A DNA stretch of 64,000 nt. It comes from Deltaproteobacteria bacterium. Its GTDB lineage: Bacteria > Desulfobacterota > Desulfobacteria > Desulfobacterales > Desulfatirhabdiaceae. The first letter of the stretch is position 1; each line of letters starts with the position of its first letter. The position numbers were made by a program, and so were the translations under genes. Under the pieces are notes generated by a model. That model made no database searches, was not told the origin of the DNA, and saw only the letters and a list, made by a program, of their open reading frames with translations. Positions 17,094 to 24,818 of the stretch are shown here, piece by piece. Location: positions 1 through 64,000 of the forward strand of contig JACRBZ010000110.1 in assembly GCA_016219185.1 (NCBI GenBank), read 5' to 3'.

Positions 17094-18644
17094 GTGGATA
17101 ACGGGAATGATCGATTCAAGTATTTGAAGCTCGCAGGGAAAATCAGAGAAAAGATCGACCGGAAGACCTATCTGGCCGGGGAAAGACCCCCCGCAATTCA
17201 GGAATTGCACGAACAGTTGAACATCAGTATCTCCACGATCTATCGCGCTTACGTCGAACTGGAGAAGGAGGGATTGATTGAAGCCAGGCCCAAGTCCGGC
17301 TATTATGTAAGACCTTTCGAGCCCAACAAACTGCACTCAGTGCCGTGCCACATCTCCCCTCCGGATCCGGACAAAATCGACTCAGTCTCCGTTGCCAGGT
17401 CGGTTCTTGAAAGCATTTCCAGTCCAAAGCTGCTGCCTCTGGGAGCAGCGGTCATTTCTCCGGATATCCTGCCCCACAGGCAGCTTGCCAGGATCTTGAA
17501 AGAGATCTCGGTGCAGGAGATGCGATCCATCAACCGCTATGCCACGGCGGAAGGAGCTCCCGGCCTTCGACGTCAGATTGCCCTCAGGACCCTGGGCATT
17601 TCCGAAGGGATCTCGGCAGACGATATCCTCATAACCAACGGGTGCATGGAGGCCCTGACTCTGGCCCTCAAGACGGTGGTTCAGAAAGGAGATATCGTTG
17701 CCATAGAGAATCCGACTTTTTGCCGTCTTCACAATCTGATGGAACAACTGGGCTTCGAAATTGCGGAAGTGCCGGTTGACCCTAAAAATGGTTTAGTTGT
17801 CAAAGAGCTTGAGAAGATCCTTCATACCCGTAAGGTAAAAGCCTGCCTTTTCACGCCCAACTTTCACAACCCCCTCGGCACCCTGATGCCGGACGAACGG
17901 AAGGAAAGGCTGGTAACCCTCCTGAACAGGCACGAGATTCCCGTCATCGAAGATGATGTTTTTTCCGACCTCCATAACGGCAAAGGTCGCCCGAATTCCC
18001 TGAAAGTCTATGACAGGAAGGAGCTGGTGCTGACATGTTCCTCCTATTCCAAGATTCTCACACCGGGACTTCGTATCGGTTGGATCATTCCCGGGAACCG
18101 ATTCAAGGAAAAGGTCTGGAAATTGAAAACGTCCGTTTCCATATCCACTTCGGCCCTTGACCAGTACGTCCTGTCGCGATTCATGAGCAGCGGAATGTTT
18201 GACCGCTATCTGAGATCTCTCAGAACTACCATCAGAAAGCAGGTTCGGGATACGGCACTTGCCGTGGAGAAACATTTCCCCAAAGGAACACGGCTGATAC
18301 TACCTCAGGGTGGAATGCTTCTTTGGATCCAGTTGCCTCATGGCGTGAACAGTCTGGAAGTGTACAAGCGAGCCTTGGAGCAAACCATTTCCATTGTTCC
18401 CGGAATCGTCTGTTCGGCTTCCAGGGACTTTACGAATTTCATCCGTATCAATTGCGGCTACCCGGTTACAGAGCTCATCCGGAAAGGCATCGCAACGCTT
18501 GGTCGCATTGTTGATGAGCTGTGCATGGAATCTCACAGCAAGCACTTGCTGGTCTCAGGCGCCAAGAACAACACGCAGGCTCATGTTGAAAGCTCTTTTT
18601 CACTCGGTTGCACTCCGCTCTTAGTTGAAGGCTCCCGCTCATAG
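17094..18644 (+). CDS. MocR-type regulator (GntR HTH fused to aminotransferase domain)
   Basis: Transcription factor of 516 residues. A GntR winged helix (about residues 5-75: PAIQELHEQLNISISTIYRA then EKEGLIEARPKSGYYVRP) is fused to a fold-type I PLP aminotransferase domain. The PLP lysine is in CSSYSKILTPGLRIGW, and FTPNFHNPLGTLMP carries the PNP-like signature. The GTG start at 17094 has AGGAGG 8 nt upstream and leaves the HTH at the very N-terminus. A longer frame from 16989 adds unrelated residues. It is transcribed away from cooS, so control of the CODH series is the simplest reading. A tail of about 35 residues after the fold is odd and may derive from the repeated sequence that follows the gene. 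Confidence 0.88.
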   Translation: MDNGNDRFKYLKLAGKIREKIDRKTYLAGERPPAIQELHEQLNISISTIYRAYVELEKEGLIEARPKSGYYVRPFEPNKLHSVPCHISPPDPDKIDSVSVARSVLESISSPKLLPLGAAVISPDILPHRQLARILKEISVQEMRSINRYATAEGAPGLRRQIALRTLGISEGISADDILITNGCMEALTLALKTVVQKGDIVAIENPTFCRLHNLMEQLGFEIAEVPVDPKNGLVVKELEKILHTRKVKACLFTPNFHNPLGTLMPDERKERLVTLLNRHEIPVIEDDVFSDLHNGKGRPNSLKVYDRKELVLTCSSYSKILTPGLRIGWIIPGNRFKEKVWKLKTSVSISTSALDQYVLSRFMSSGMFDRYLRSLRTTIRKQVRDTALAVEKHFPKGTRLILPQGGMLLWIQLPHGVNSLEVYKRALEQTISIVPGIVCSASRDFTNFIRINCGYPVTELIRKGIATLGRIVDELCMESHSKHLLVSGAKNNTQAHVESSFSLGCTPLLVEGSRS

Positions 18645-18745
18645 GATACATTCGTCTTTCACATAAAAACAGAATCAGTCGAAAAAAACATCACCCAAAT
18701 GGTTGGTAATTAGGATTATTTTTGACCGGCGTGGTTGTCTTGCCG
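18640..18745. repeat. Degenerate copy of the module intergenic sequence (site C)
   Basis: Matches 11580-11700 over about 105 bp, including CACATAAAAACAGAATCA and CATCACCCAAATGG, where the left arm of the operator is kept but the right arm is lost (GTTGGTAAT). The shared GACCGG(C/T)G(T/C)GGTTGTCTT block follows. It is a decayed module. Confidence 0.6.
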
Positions 18746-18750
18746 CTGTC

Positions 18751-18826
18751 AGGAAATGGTCATGGCGTTTTGGAGTTGGCATGATTGCATGTCTTCTGCT
18801 CTCTTTACCATAAAAATGCTGCTTGA
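18751..18826 (-). pseudogene. Fragment of the start of a DUF3786 gene
   Basis: GGTCATGGCGTTTTGG and the surrounding ~70 bp match the start region of the DUF3786 gene at 43695-44525 (positions about 44494-44564), including its ribosome-site region. A small deletion shifts the frame after the fourth codon, and nothing of the rest of the gene remains. Confidence 0.6.
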
Positions 18827-18909
18827 ACTACCGGGCGCATCGATTGGTGGCTGAGCCGGCTGAGACGAGACGAGTTTTCAGCCGGGTGCATGCAATAGAA
18901 ATTGGCGGG

Positions 18910-19359
18910 TCACATCCAGGGGTATTGTTTTTCTCTGTGCTCGGCCCAGTTTTTTACGCCGTATTTTTTTACTGCACGTAGATTCTTTATTGGAGCATCC
19001 GCGCAAAATGGCTTTAAAAAATCAAGCTTGCCGCAGTTCTCGAAATCATCGCAATCCCAGCATCCTTCAATGCCTCTATTTTTGTTACATACAACGACCT
19101 CACACGATGCCCCCCTGCCACCTCCCAATCTGCAGGGCGCTTCACATTTTAAGGCATTTATCGTCTTCAATAAAGAAAGCATGTCATCATATTTTTCGAA
19201 TTTGTCATTTTTTGTCGCGATTATCTTTGCAAGTTCGGAAAAATGACTTCTTTCAAATTCTTGCAGGAGATCGGCACACATATCCGAAAATCTTGCTTTA
19301 TAGCGGGGGCAGTCTCCGCAATAAATACCGCAATGCGTTGTAAGATCTTTGTCTGTCAT
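18910..19359 (-). CDS. DUF3795 protein, copy A
   Basis: Cysteine-rich protein of 149 residues with TTHCGIYCGDCPRYKARFSD, CEAPCRLGGGRG, then CWDCDDFENCGKLDF. These cysteines are typical of DUF3795, whose function is unknown. Metal or Fe-S binding is only an inference. It ends in the family motif NWAEHREKQYPWM. AAAGGAG lies 5 nt before the ATG at 19359; upstream ATGs are badly placed. It is nearly identical to copy B (21461-21910), with about ten substitutions such as ER to ET and DCDDFEN to DCNDFEK, so the duplication is recent. Confidence 0.82.
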   Translation of the reverse strand: MTDKDLTTHCGIYCGDCPRYKARFSDMCADLLQEFERSHFSELAKIIATKNDKFEKYDDMLSLLKTINALKCEAPCRLGGGRGASCEVVVCNKNRGIEGCWDCDDFENCGKLDFLKPFCADAPIKNLRAVKKYGVKNWAEHREKQYPWM

Positions 19360-19468
19360 CATATCTCCTTTCATTTAAATGCGAATAACCCTCAAATAAC
19401 TACGAACTTGAATTTTCGGATTAAGCCTGTTGACTTCCCCGAGGTTGCTCGACGGGTTCATTTTCTGG

Positions 19469-19705
19469 TTATGCCCTGCTTTCGATGATTTCTTTTGTAG
19501 AAATAACCCTGGCGTAAGGAGCCGATAATGCTGCCATGAAAGACGCATGAACCTCTGATGCCTTTATGATCTTACCCTTAAAATTCAAATCCCTTGTGGC
19601 ACAGGCATCTTCGGCGACAATGCAATTGAAACCCAGGTCGAAAGCGGCACGCGTGGTTGCGTCTATGCACATGTGGCTCATTGCTCCGCAGATAACGAGG
19701 TTGTT
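19469..19705 (-). pseudogene. Isochorismatase-family gene, 3' half only
   Basis: Encodes SHMCIDATTRAAFDLGFNC to STKEIIESRA, the same as the last 70 residues of the intact gene at 21937-22488. The N-terminal half with the catalytic Asp and Lys is missing. The duplication breakpoint is at 19705. Confidence 0.85.
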
Positions 19706-19756
19706 ACATTTTCCGTAGCAGCTTGGTTTCTATCAAATTACAACCCACTCCTTATT

Positions 19757-20227
19757 TTATCGGTGAATACATTTCAAACCATGTTTTTCCATATTCCAAT
19801 ACAAACAGCGTTTAGGCCATGAAGGGCAGATTTCCATCGGCTTATCGGATACCCTGGACAGAATAATTGCATGCGCGTTAAATTTTTTCAAGTTCTCGAT
19901 AGCCTCTTCCCGGGTTACCAGGCGGGCTTTCCCTGCTTCTGCCATCCCTATGGCCAATTCATCCAAAAAAACCGATTCAGTCAACGGGGTATCCGTATGC
20001 AGAACCCGACAGACCCGTTCTCCAACTGCGCACTGAGCCGCTCCGGCAATCAATTCATTAGCCTGTTCCAGTGTGATTTTGGTGGGGATCATTTTCTCCA
20101 CTTCAGCCTCCAGGACCTTTCCCATTTCAGTCTCTTGCAGCGATGTTGTGGCCCGATCCATGACCGAAAAGGCTGCCTTGATATACTCAACGACTTTGCC
20201 TGATGTATAATCCTTCACTCTGGCCAT
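19757..20227 (-). CDS. Cysteine-containing protein related to the N-domain of the 4Fe-4S proteins
   Basis: Protein of 156 residues with no firmly known family. The middle (VFLDELAIGMAEAGKARLVT then REEAIENLKKFNAHAIILS) aligns with the N-terminal domain of the protein at 9909-10574 (INDVADKMVVEGKARNISL then DEAKERLKLANEHGLVHL). The dense CXCCXCCC cluster and the two ferredoxin motifs are absent; instead there are QCAVGERVC and a C-terminal CPSWPKRCLYWNMEKHGLKC. It may bind one cluster or act as a sensor. Operator site D is 108 nt upstream and the Fe-S LuxR gene is the next gene upstream, so it is a putative target. GGAGGTAACT precedes the ATG. Confidence 0.65.
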   Translation of the reverse strand: MARVKDYTSGKVVEYIKAAFSVMDRATTSLQETEMGKVLEAEVEKMIPTKITLEQANELIAGAAQCAVGERVCRVLHTDTPLTESVFLDELAIGMAEAGKARLVTREEAIENLKKFNAHAIILSRVSDKPMEICPSWPKRCLYWNMEKHGLKCIHR

Positions 20228-20334
20228 AGTTACCTCCTTATTATCACATTTTTTTGGTTTTTACCGGCTAATCCACCGGCTCAATAAAAACGGAACTTCT
20301 GTATGATACCTAAGCAGATAACCAACACATTGTC

Positions 20335-20352
20335 ATCGCCCATTCGGGGGAT
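20335..20352. promoter_or_regulatory. Palindromic operator, site D
   Basis: ATCGCCCATTCGGGGGAT, same motif as sites A, B and E. It lies 31 nt after the stop of the Fe-S LuxR gene and 108 nt before the start of the gene at 19757-20227. Confidence 0.65.
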
Positions 20353-20383
20353 AGATCAATTATTTTTAATAAAATTAGTACAA

Positions 20384-21253
20384 TCAGATGAGTCGGCTGC
20401 GAGCAGCCCAGACGGCAGCCTGGGTGCGATCATTTACCCCAAGCTTATTGAAGATATGGATTAAATGGCTTTTCACGGTATGAGGACTTATGGATAGAAG
20501 TGTGGATATGGCGGTATTCGTGGCCCCTTCGGCAACCAAACGAAGGACCTGGATTTCCCGTCCCGTCAAAGGAGACTGTCCAATCGCCGGTTCCGGTTCC
20601 CGCAGGGTGCCTTTACCCGTCCCGACCGTTGAGGTGCTTGACAAGGAAGGGGCAATCGGTCCACAGGTCCCGCCAATGGCCTGGCGTCGTTTGGCCGGAT
20701 CAATTTCAATGGTGATGGTGGAGGCCAGACCGCCGTCCCGATTAAAAATCGGATACACGGCATTTTCGTAGATCGGGGCGGAAAATCCCGGGCAAAGATC
20801 GGGCACGCTCTTTCTCTGGCGCAAAGCAGCGGCAAAGGCCAAACAGCTTGGATACCCACACTCCCCGCAATTGCTTTTCGGTAACAGCAGTAAAACATCG
20901 ATGACCGAAAGCGGGCGGTAGATTCGATGATCCGGCCGGAGATCTTTTCGTTTGTTATGCAGAACGTTTAAAAAATCGACCATTCGCGAAAAAAAGGCTA
21001 ACGCCTGGTTCTTGTCCAAAAAAGGCGCGGCCACAACTTCCAAGGGATAGAGGGTGGTTTGGATGTCATCGAAAAGGAACTGAATAGATTCGGGTTGGTT
21101 AAAATACCGGGCATCCGGTATAACGGAATTGATATAGGGGAAAAGGCTACGCACATCATGATCGAGCTTAAAATAGGCCCCATAGCTTCTCCCATTAACC
21201 AGAGAACGCATACCGGCTCTTTCCAATGAAAACTCAATAAAACCGTTTACCAA
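20384..21253 (-). CDS. LuxR-type regulator with a CX2CX4CX16C Fe-S-like motif
   Basis: Regulator of 289 residues. An N-terminal domain of about 120 residues (GAYFKLDHDVRSLFPYIN) leads to NCGECGYPSCLAFAAALRQ, with C129, C132, C137 and C154, a 4Fe-4S motif like those of PF04060 proteins. A PAS-like strand region (AVYPIFNRDGGLASTITIEI) and a C-terminal GerE HTH (LTGREIQVLRLVAEG, SPHTVKSHLIHIFNKLG) follow. The domain order is shared with 45453-46322. Start is taken as TTG at 21253, with AGGAAAGGA upstream and matching the paralogue's N-terminus; another TTG lies at 21283. Operator site D follows the gene. Cluster binding and its sensory role are inference. Confidence 0.85.
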   Translation of the reverse strand: MVNGFIEFSLERAGMRSLVNGRSYGAYFKLDHDVRSLFPYINSVIPDARYFNQPESIQFLFDDIQTTLYPLEVVAAPFLDKNQALAFFSRMVDFLNVLHNKRKDLRPDHRIYRPLSVIDVLLLLPKSNCGECGYPSCLAFAAALRQRKSVPDLCPGFSAPIYENAVYPIFNRDGGLASTITIEIDPAKRRQAIGGTCGPIAPSLSSTSTVGTGKGTLREPEPAIGQSPLTGREIQVLRLVAEGATNTAISTLLSISPHTVKSHLIHIFNKLGVNDRTQAAVWAARSRLI

Positions 21254-21451
21254 TGTCCTTTCCTTCCCACGGGAATTCCACAACCGTAAACTTTTAAAAT
21301 CAGGAAGAATAACCCGTCCACTGAAATGTTGAGTGATACTATAAGGTATACAAGTGGAAGCACGATAGTGAATGGCGTCCGTACGGTCACAAGCATAAAC
21401 GGATACAGTGGCATTATAGATGCTGCGACGGTGAAGAACATGACCATAGCT

Positions 21452-22173
21452 ATTGACTGGTCACATCCAAGGATATTGTTTTTCCCTGTGCTCGGCCCAG
21501 TTTTCCATGCCATATTTTTTTACTGCACGTAGATTCTTTATTGGAGCATCTGCGCAAAATGGCTTCAAAAAATCAAGCTTGCCGCATTTCTCAAAATCAT
21601 TGCAATCCCAGCATCCTTCAATGCCTCTATTTTTGTTACATACAATAACTTCACACGATGGCCCCCTGCCGCCTCCCAATCTGCAGGGTGCTTCGCATTT
21701 TAAGGCATTTATCGTCTTCAATAAAGAAAGCATGTCATCATATTTTTCGAATTTGTCATTTTTTGTCGCGATTATCTTTGCAAGTTCGGAAAAATGACTT
21801 GTTTCAAATTCTTGCAGGAGATCAGCACACATATCCGAAAATCTTGCTTTATAGCGGGGGCAATCTCCGCAATAAATACCGCAATGCGTTGTAAGGTCTT
21901 TGTCTGTCATCATATCTCCTTTCATATAAAAGACGATTATGCCCTGCTTTCGATGATTTCTTTTGTTGAAATAACCCTGGCGTAAGGAGCCGATAATGCA
22001 GCCATGAAGGATGCATGAACCTCTGACGCCTTTATGATCTTACCCTTAAAATTCAAGTCCCTTGTGGCGCAAGCATCCTCGGCGACAATGCAATTGAAAC
22101 CCAGGTCAAAAGCAGCACGCGTGGTTGCATCTATGCACATGTGGCTCATTGCTCCGCAGATAACGAGGTTGTT
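21452..22173. repeat. Direct duplication, copy B
   Basis: Partner of 18901-19705. Here the DUF3795 gene is followed at close spacing by a complete isochorismatase gene, so this copy is probably the donor. The 170 bp before it (21284-21451) contain no gene that I can name; the minus strand is hydrophobic there (MPLYPFMLVTVRTPFTIVL) and may be a membrane-protein remnant. Confidence 0.85.
21461..21910 (-). CDS. DUF3795 protein, copy B
   Basis: 149 residues, near-identical to copy A at 18910-19359 and with the same cysteine groups (THCGIYCGDC, EAPCRLGG, GCWDCNDFEKCG). ATG 21910 has AAAGGAG 5 nt upstream. It directly follows the isochorismatase-family gene (27 nt), so the two are cotranscribed. 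Function unknown. Confidence 0.82.
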   Translation of the reverse strand: MTDKDLTTHCGIYCGDCPRYKARFSDMCADLLQEFETSHFSELAKIIATKNDKFEKYDDMLSLLKTINALKCEAPCRLGGGRGPSCEVIVCNKNRGIEGCWDCNDFEKCGKLDFLKPFCADAPIKNLRAVKKYGMENWAEHREKQYPWM

Positions 22174-22488
22174 GCTTTTTATGGCCTTCAGATTTTCCGA
22201 CAAAGAGGTGTCGCGGAAGCTGTTGGGATAGTTTTTTAAGACAACGATTTCGTTCCCCTGAGGAGCCACCATTTGATTAATTTTTACGCCATCGGTCTCC
22301 GGCAAGAAAAAAGTAGTGCCCGGACGAGTGGAAATGTGCTGAATATGGATGATGGGTGATTTGGTCTTTCTAAATTCATTCAAGAGAATCCGAGCATTTG
22401 CGGTGGCTTCTTGAATGCCGACAAGCTCCATCATGCCGCCGGGGAAATAGTCATTTTGCAGATCAATCAAAATAAGGCAGTTGTTCAT
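21937..22488 (-). CDS. Isochorismatase-family cysteine hydrolase
   Basis: Hydrolase of 183 residues with the complete catalytic triad of the family: Asp in LILIDLQNDYFPGG, Lys in VVLKNYPNSF and Cys in CGAMSHMCIDATTRAAFDLG. Members hydrolyse isochorismate, nicotinamide, N-carbamoylsarcosine or similar amides; nothing here fixes the substrate. GAGGAGC precedes the ATG. It is the first gene of a pair with DUF3795 copy B. The 3' half has been duplicated to 19469-19705. Confidence 0.88.
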   Translation of the reverse strand: MNNCLILIDLQNDYFPGGMMELVGIQEATANARILLNEFRKTKSPIIHIQHISTRPGTTFFLPETDGVKINQMVAPQGNEIVVLKNYPNSFRDTSLSENLKAIKSNNLVICGAMSHMCIDATTRAAFDLGFNCIVAEDACATRDLNFKGKIIKASEVHASFMAALSAPYARVISTKEIIESRA

Positions 22489-22510
22489 AAATGCTCCTCA
22501 TGTTTTCATT

Positions 22511-22582
22511 TCATAACGCCGGGTATAACGGTTGCCACGAAGCCAAACGTGGCGCCAATCCGCGTTGACACCCTTGTTATGA
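22511..22582 (-). other. attC-like site (integron cassette recombination site)
   Basis: On the minus strand, TCATAAC and GTTATGA form the outer 7-bp arms. Inside, GGGT pairs with ACCC, TCAACG pairs with CGTTA leaving one extrahelical C, and GCCACG pairs with CGTGGC. The TAA stop of the GNAT gene lies in the first arm, as in integron cassettes. The shape recalls Vibrio-type attC sites. No integrase gene is in the window. Confidence 0.55.
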
Positions 22583-23062
22583 GTTCAATGTTTTTGAGAA
22601 CAACACGCGATGTTCACCTCTCCCATCATAATCTTCCGCCACAAAGATGCCATCGATAGTCTTTTCAGTTGGCTCAATAGAGAAGCCCATCCGAAGGTGG
22701 AACGCGACCGAGCCTCTATTAACCGGGGAGGTAACACAATGGACCCTTGTACAGCCAATTGCTTTTGCCTTTTCGAAAAACCGGCCGTAAAGTGCCTGCC
22801 CCAAACCTTTCTTCCGATGTTCAGGATGCACGCCAACAAAATGGATGTATGCTTCGTCCGGGAAGGTCTGGGAAACAAAGCCGATCAAAAAACCTGCAAT
22901 AACGCCGCCGTGCTCTGCAACAAAACTCGTTTGGCGAAAGTGAACAAAAAAGAGCTGCGGCAACATATCAGCCATATTTCGACCGCCCCACCACGCGTTA
23001 ATGACGGAGATAATGGGCCGGTAATCCGATGGCTCCGCATTGCGAATACAAATAGCTTCCAT
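22577..23062 (-). CDS. GNAT-family N-acetyltransferase (possible gene cassette)
   Basis: Acetyl-CoA-dependent N-acetyltransferase of 161 residues. The acetyl-CoA loop is VGVHPEHRKKGLGQALY, preceded by the beta strand AEHGGVIAGFLIGFVSQT and followed by NRGSVAFHLRMGF. Acceptor substrate is unknown. Its stop codon lies inside an attC-like site (22511-22582), which suggests it was acquired as an integron cassette. The next gene upstream (LOG family) is only 38 nt away and may be cotranscribed. Confidence 0.88.
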   Translation of the reverse strand: MEAICIRNAEPSDYRPIISVINAWWGGRNMADMLPQLFFVHFRQTSFVAEHGGVIAGFLIGFVSQTFPDEAYIHFVGVHPEHRKKGLGQALYGRFFEKAKAIGCTRVHCVTSPVNRGSVAFHLRMGFSIEPTEKTIDGIFVAEDYDGRGEHRVLFSKTLNS

Positions 23063-23100
23063 TCTTGCCCCTGCGTTCTATGATAATATATTGCTATTGC

Positions 23101-23688
23101 CTATATTTCAGCTTGAGAAATCCATTTTTTTACTGTCGGAGGCTTGTAAGTATTAAATTTTGCCAGCAATTCATCAACTGTCGCAGCGACTATAAGCATT
23201 TCCTGGTGTTGTGGTTTTATGAAACCTTCCGATGTGGCGTGACGAATAAATGCTGATAGCTGGTCGAAATATGACGAAATATTCAACAAACCACATGGTT
23301 TCGAGTGAAACCCAAGCTGTGCCCAGGTCCAGACTTCGAAAAGCTCTTCAAAAGTTCCAACGCCTCCCGGCAATGCGATAAAGCCCTCGGAAAGCTCGGA
23401 CATCAGCGCCTTTCGTTCATGCATGGACTCAACCACATGTATTTTGCTGAGTCCTTGATGGGCCACTTCTTTTTCCACGAGAGATTGAGGAATGACGCCA
23501 ATAACTTTTCCGCCTTCGGCAAGAGCGGTATCGGCAATGACACCCATCAACCCCACCTTAGCCCCTCCATAAACAATGGTAATGGCATTTCGGGCAAGCG
23601 TCCTGGCAAGAATGCTTGCTTGTTCGGCATATTCGGAACTATTGCCCAAGGATGAACCACAGTAAATACAAACGCTATGAACTCCCAT
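23101..23688 (-). CDS. LOG-family protein (TIGR00730, nucleotide 5'-monophosphate phosphoribohydrolase type)
   Basis: Rossmann-fold protein of 195 residues, the usual family length. It starts VCIYCGSSLGNSSEYAE and contains IVYGGAKVGLMGVIADTAL and the signature ALPGGVGTFEELFEVWTWAQ. Characterised relatives cleave AMP-type nucleotides, including cytokinin precursors, to base and ribose phosphate; in most bacteria the role is nucleotide salvage. The 200 bp upstream (23689-23894) hold no gene that I can see. Confidence 0.9.
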   Translation of the reverse strand: MGVHSVCIYCGSSLGNSSEYAEQASILARTLARNAITIVYGGAKVGLMGVIADTALAEGGKVIGVIPQSLVEKEVAHQGLSKIHVVESMHERKALMSELSEGFIALPGGVGTFEELFEVWTWAQLGFHSKPCGLLNISSYFDQLSAFIRHATSEGFIKPQHQEMLIVAATVDELLAKFNTYKPPTVKKWISQAEI

Positions 23689-23894
23689 GAAAAAATACCT
23701 TTATGAATAGAAACGCGGTAGGGTACGCCTGTAACCCGGCGCAACCCGTGCAAATTCCGGCGTGCGGTTTCCCGTTTCTCTATTCTATAGCACACCATGT
23801 GCGTGATACTCAACAGATCCATTTTCATGCACGAAAGGTGAGTATGTCACTGAAATGGCGGGCATGCCATGCGGGCGGAAATCATTTTTTTCCG

Positions 23895-24818
23895 TCATTT
23901 TGATTTAAACAGCTCTTTCAACCCCCCGGGTTTGGTGTCTTCACACGATCCGGAAGCGTTTTTTGAAAATACCGGGCAATCATCTTCGGGAGAAACGGAG
24001 TTTCCCGCGTTTGACCAGAATGACGTTCTGGCCACCAGAAACGGTACATGGGTTACGCCCATACGGCTTAAGGCCAACATGTTTTTAAACGTATTCAGAA
24101 TCGTTCGCAGATACGCCGGGTCATTGGTATTCACTTCTTTAGCCTCTTGATACGAAGCCATTGCTTCTTTCAGGGCTGTCCCGTTTTTCAGTTGCTTTTC
24201 AAGAAACATTATTTTTCCGGTATCTTCCGAATTTTTTGAAATGGGATACAGGGCGATCTGTATTGGCGCGTCGGTTTTGGCCATCAGGGCGTCAATTATT
24301 TCCTGGCAGGAAGGACAGGTCGGTGAAAAAAACAGATGAACCGGAGCAGCGTCACTTCCAAAAATCGGCCATGGAGAAACAGATTCCTTGGCAATGGCGG
24401 CCACATCGGCAAAAAACAGCAGAAACCATACCGAGACCACCCATTTCATCCATATTTTTCTCTCACGGATCATCGCAGCAGCCATGACCGCGCCAAATAG
24501 CGCCGCCACGACCAGACACTTCATACAGGGCCACAACAGAATTTGCGTTGTCAGAAACACACTGTCCAGCATCAAAAAACAGGCGGACGCCATCAGCAGA
24601 TATCGGCCTTGCCGGGCAATGGCAAAACACAGCAGCATAAAAAAAGCCGCGGATCCGAACCCGTACAAAGAAACGCCGAATAGCGACAAATCCTCATAAA
24701 CACTGCATCCCTGGGTAACACACAACATATCCGTCATCCTGAAGGCGGACAGCAGGCAGAAAAACAATCCCGTAAAATTCAAAGCAACGGCAAGGCTGTT
24801 CACTTTTGCTGTTTTCAT
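23895..24818 (-). CDS. VKOR-family protein with C-terminal thioredoxin-like domain
   Basis: Membrane disulfide-generating enzyme of 307 residues. Four to five membrane helices hold the VKOR cysteines, CVTQGC (C33, C38) and the quinone-side pair WPCMKC (C98, C101). A periplasmic thioredoxin-like domain follows with SPTCPSC (C168, C171). Bacterial VKOR passes electrons from periplasmic thiols to quinone and so reoxidises Dsb partners. The ATG overlaps the stop of the DsbC-like gene by 4 nt, so the two are translationally coupled and form an oxidative-folding pair. The Trx domain has CPSC rather than CPHC. Confidence 0.88.
   Translation of the reverse strand: MKTAKVNSLAVALNFTGLFFCLLSAFRMTDMLCVTQGCSVYEDLSLFGVSLYGFGSAAFFMLLCFAIARQGRYLLMASACFLMLDSVFLTTQILLWPCMKCLVVAALFGAVMAAAMIRERKIWMKWVVSVWFLLFFADVAAIAKESVSPWPIFGSDAAPVHLFFSPTCPSCQEIIDALMAKTDAPIQIALYPISKNSEDTGKIMFLEKQLKNGTALKEAMASYQEAKEVNTNDPAYLRTILNTFKNMLALSRMGVTHVPFLVARTSFWSNAGNSVSPEDDCPVFSKNASGSCEDTKPGGLKELFKSK

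Larger units (their letters stand above)
18901..19705. repeat. Direct duplication, copy A (DUF3795 + isochorismatase 3' half)
   Basis: Near-identical to 21452-22173. Copy A has about 85 extra bases between the two genes (near 19377-19465) and ends inside the isochorismatase gene at GAGGTTGTT. Confidence 0.85.

Noticed and set aside
19377..19465. Extra ~85 bp in duplication copy A as an attC site (AATAACC...GGTTAT ends)
   Set aside because: The inner arms do not pair convincingly; only 6-7 bp at the ends match.
21284..21451. Membrane protein gene on the minus strand
   Set aside because: Hydrophobic, but runs into the DUF3795 repeat and the LuxR gene without a plausible start or family match; only noted as a possible remnant.
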